Assembly: GCA_000302695.1 (NCBI GenBank)
Contig: AMFN01000024.1
Span: 1 to 47,902 of the forward strand
Direction of reading: 5' to 3'
From: Enterobacteriaceae bacterium LSJC7
GTDB taxonomy: Bacteria > Pseudomonadota > Gammaproteobacteria > Enterobacterales > Enterobacteriaceae
Length of the DNA stretch: 47,902 bases
Part shown: positions 47,894 to 47,902 of the stretch, piece after piece
How positions within the stretch are numbered: position 1 is the first letter of the stretch
How the letters are laid out: each line of letters starts with the position of its first letter
Program-made: the position numbers and the translations under genes
Notes under the pieces: generated by a model
What the model saw: only the letters and a program-made list of their open reading frames with translations
The model's database searches: none
What the model was told of the DNA's origin: nothing

Positions 47894-47902
47894 GGGGGGG
47901 GG
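47894..47902. other. Right genome end, G9 run (probable cos end)
   Basis: Nine G preceded by GGGGGTA, equal to the first nine bases of the window. Positions 47858-47893 hold no gene. See the left end. Confidence 0.5.

Noticed and set aside
1-47902. Integrase and attachment site
   Set aside because: No tyrosine or serine integrase is present; the only tyrosine-recombinase-like protein is the protelomerase, in agreement with a non-integrating linear prophage.
1-47902. tRNA genes, insertion sequences or CRISPR arrays
   Set aside because: No cloverleaf, transposase, terminal inverted repeats or regularly spaced direct repeats were recognised; the TTGTTACGA repeats are irregularly spaced and occur in both orientations.

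Overview
The window looks like the complete virion-order genome of a temperate siphophage whose prophage is a linear plasmid with covalently closed hairpin ends (the N15 / PY54 / phiKO2 group). The evidence is a protelomerase gene, a 58-bp imperfect palindrome next to it that fits its resolution site, an F-type sopAB partition operon, a very large primase-helicase RepA, dispersed copies of the 16-bp centromere-like palindrome TGGGACCACGGTCCCA, and no integrase. Protein relatives (F SopA/SopB, N15 TelN, N15/P1 immunity genes, HK97 and lambda morphogenesis proteins) point to a host in Enterobacterales. I cannot name the host genus.

Layout. 1-12.8 kb: HK97-like packaging, head and tail genes in canonical order (terminase, portal, S49 protease, capsid, connectors, tail tube, frameshifted chaperones, tape measure). 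12.8-15.3 kb: gpM-like tail gene, a lipoprotein moron, and a P1/N15-type anti-immunity locus (C4 antisense RNA, icd-like gene, small gene, BRO-type antirepressor). 15.4-22.9 kb: lambda-like L, K, I, J and two distal tail genes. 22.9-23.6 kb: a LexA-boxed UmuD'-like gene and small coupled ORFs. 23.7-26.1 kb (minus): sopB and sopA. 26.4-28.6 kb: telomere resolution site embedded in an array of short repeats, then the protelomerase. 28.6-33.9 kb (minus): two small ORFs, repA and the prophage repressor. 33.9-35.5 kb: operators, cro, an unknown gene and an antitermination gene. 35.4-42.3 kb: accessory early genes, partly AT-rich (RdgC-like, DEDDh exonuclease, Dam-type methylase, HigBA-like toxin-antitoxin, several unknowns). 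42.6-47.9 kb: DNA methylase, lysis cassette, a fibre-like gene and, beside the cos end, an HNH endonuclease and a two-zinc-knuckle protein.

How the parts fit. After entry the molecule circularises through its ends (the window starts and ends with nine G). RepA replicates it, and the protelomerase cuts and reseals the palindrome centred at 26607/26608 to give the linear hairpin prophage. SopA and SopB segregate it through the scattered palindromes. Lysogeny is held by the repressor at 33.9 kb and by the C4 RNA, which should keep the antirepressor off. The repressor and the UmuD'-like protein both seem to lack the catalytic serine of the S24 family. SOS input may therefore act through three LexA-type boxes (22991, 40675, 42598) and the antirepressor rather than by repressor self-cleavage.

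Most unusual points: a second, better-spaced C4-complementary element placed between a possible promoter and an intrinsic terminator just upstream of C4; ten exact centromere-like palindromes; TTGTTACGA repeats on both sides of the resolution site; an antirepressor frame with no ordinary start codon; a terminator-like hairpin inside the dam-like gene; and paired retroviral-type zinc knuckles beside cos. All calls come from reading the sequence and from recalled family knowledge; no searches were run.
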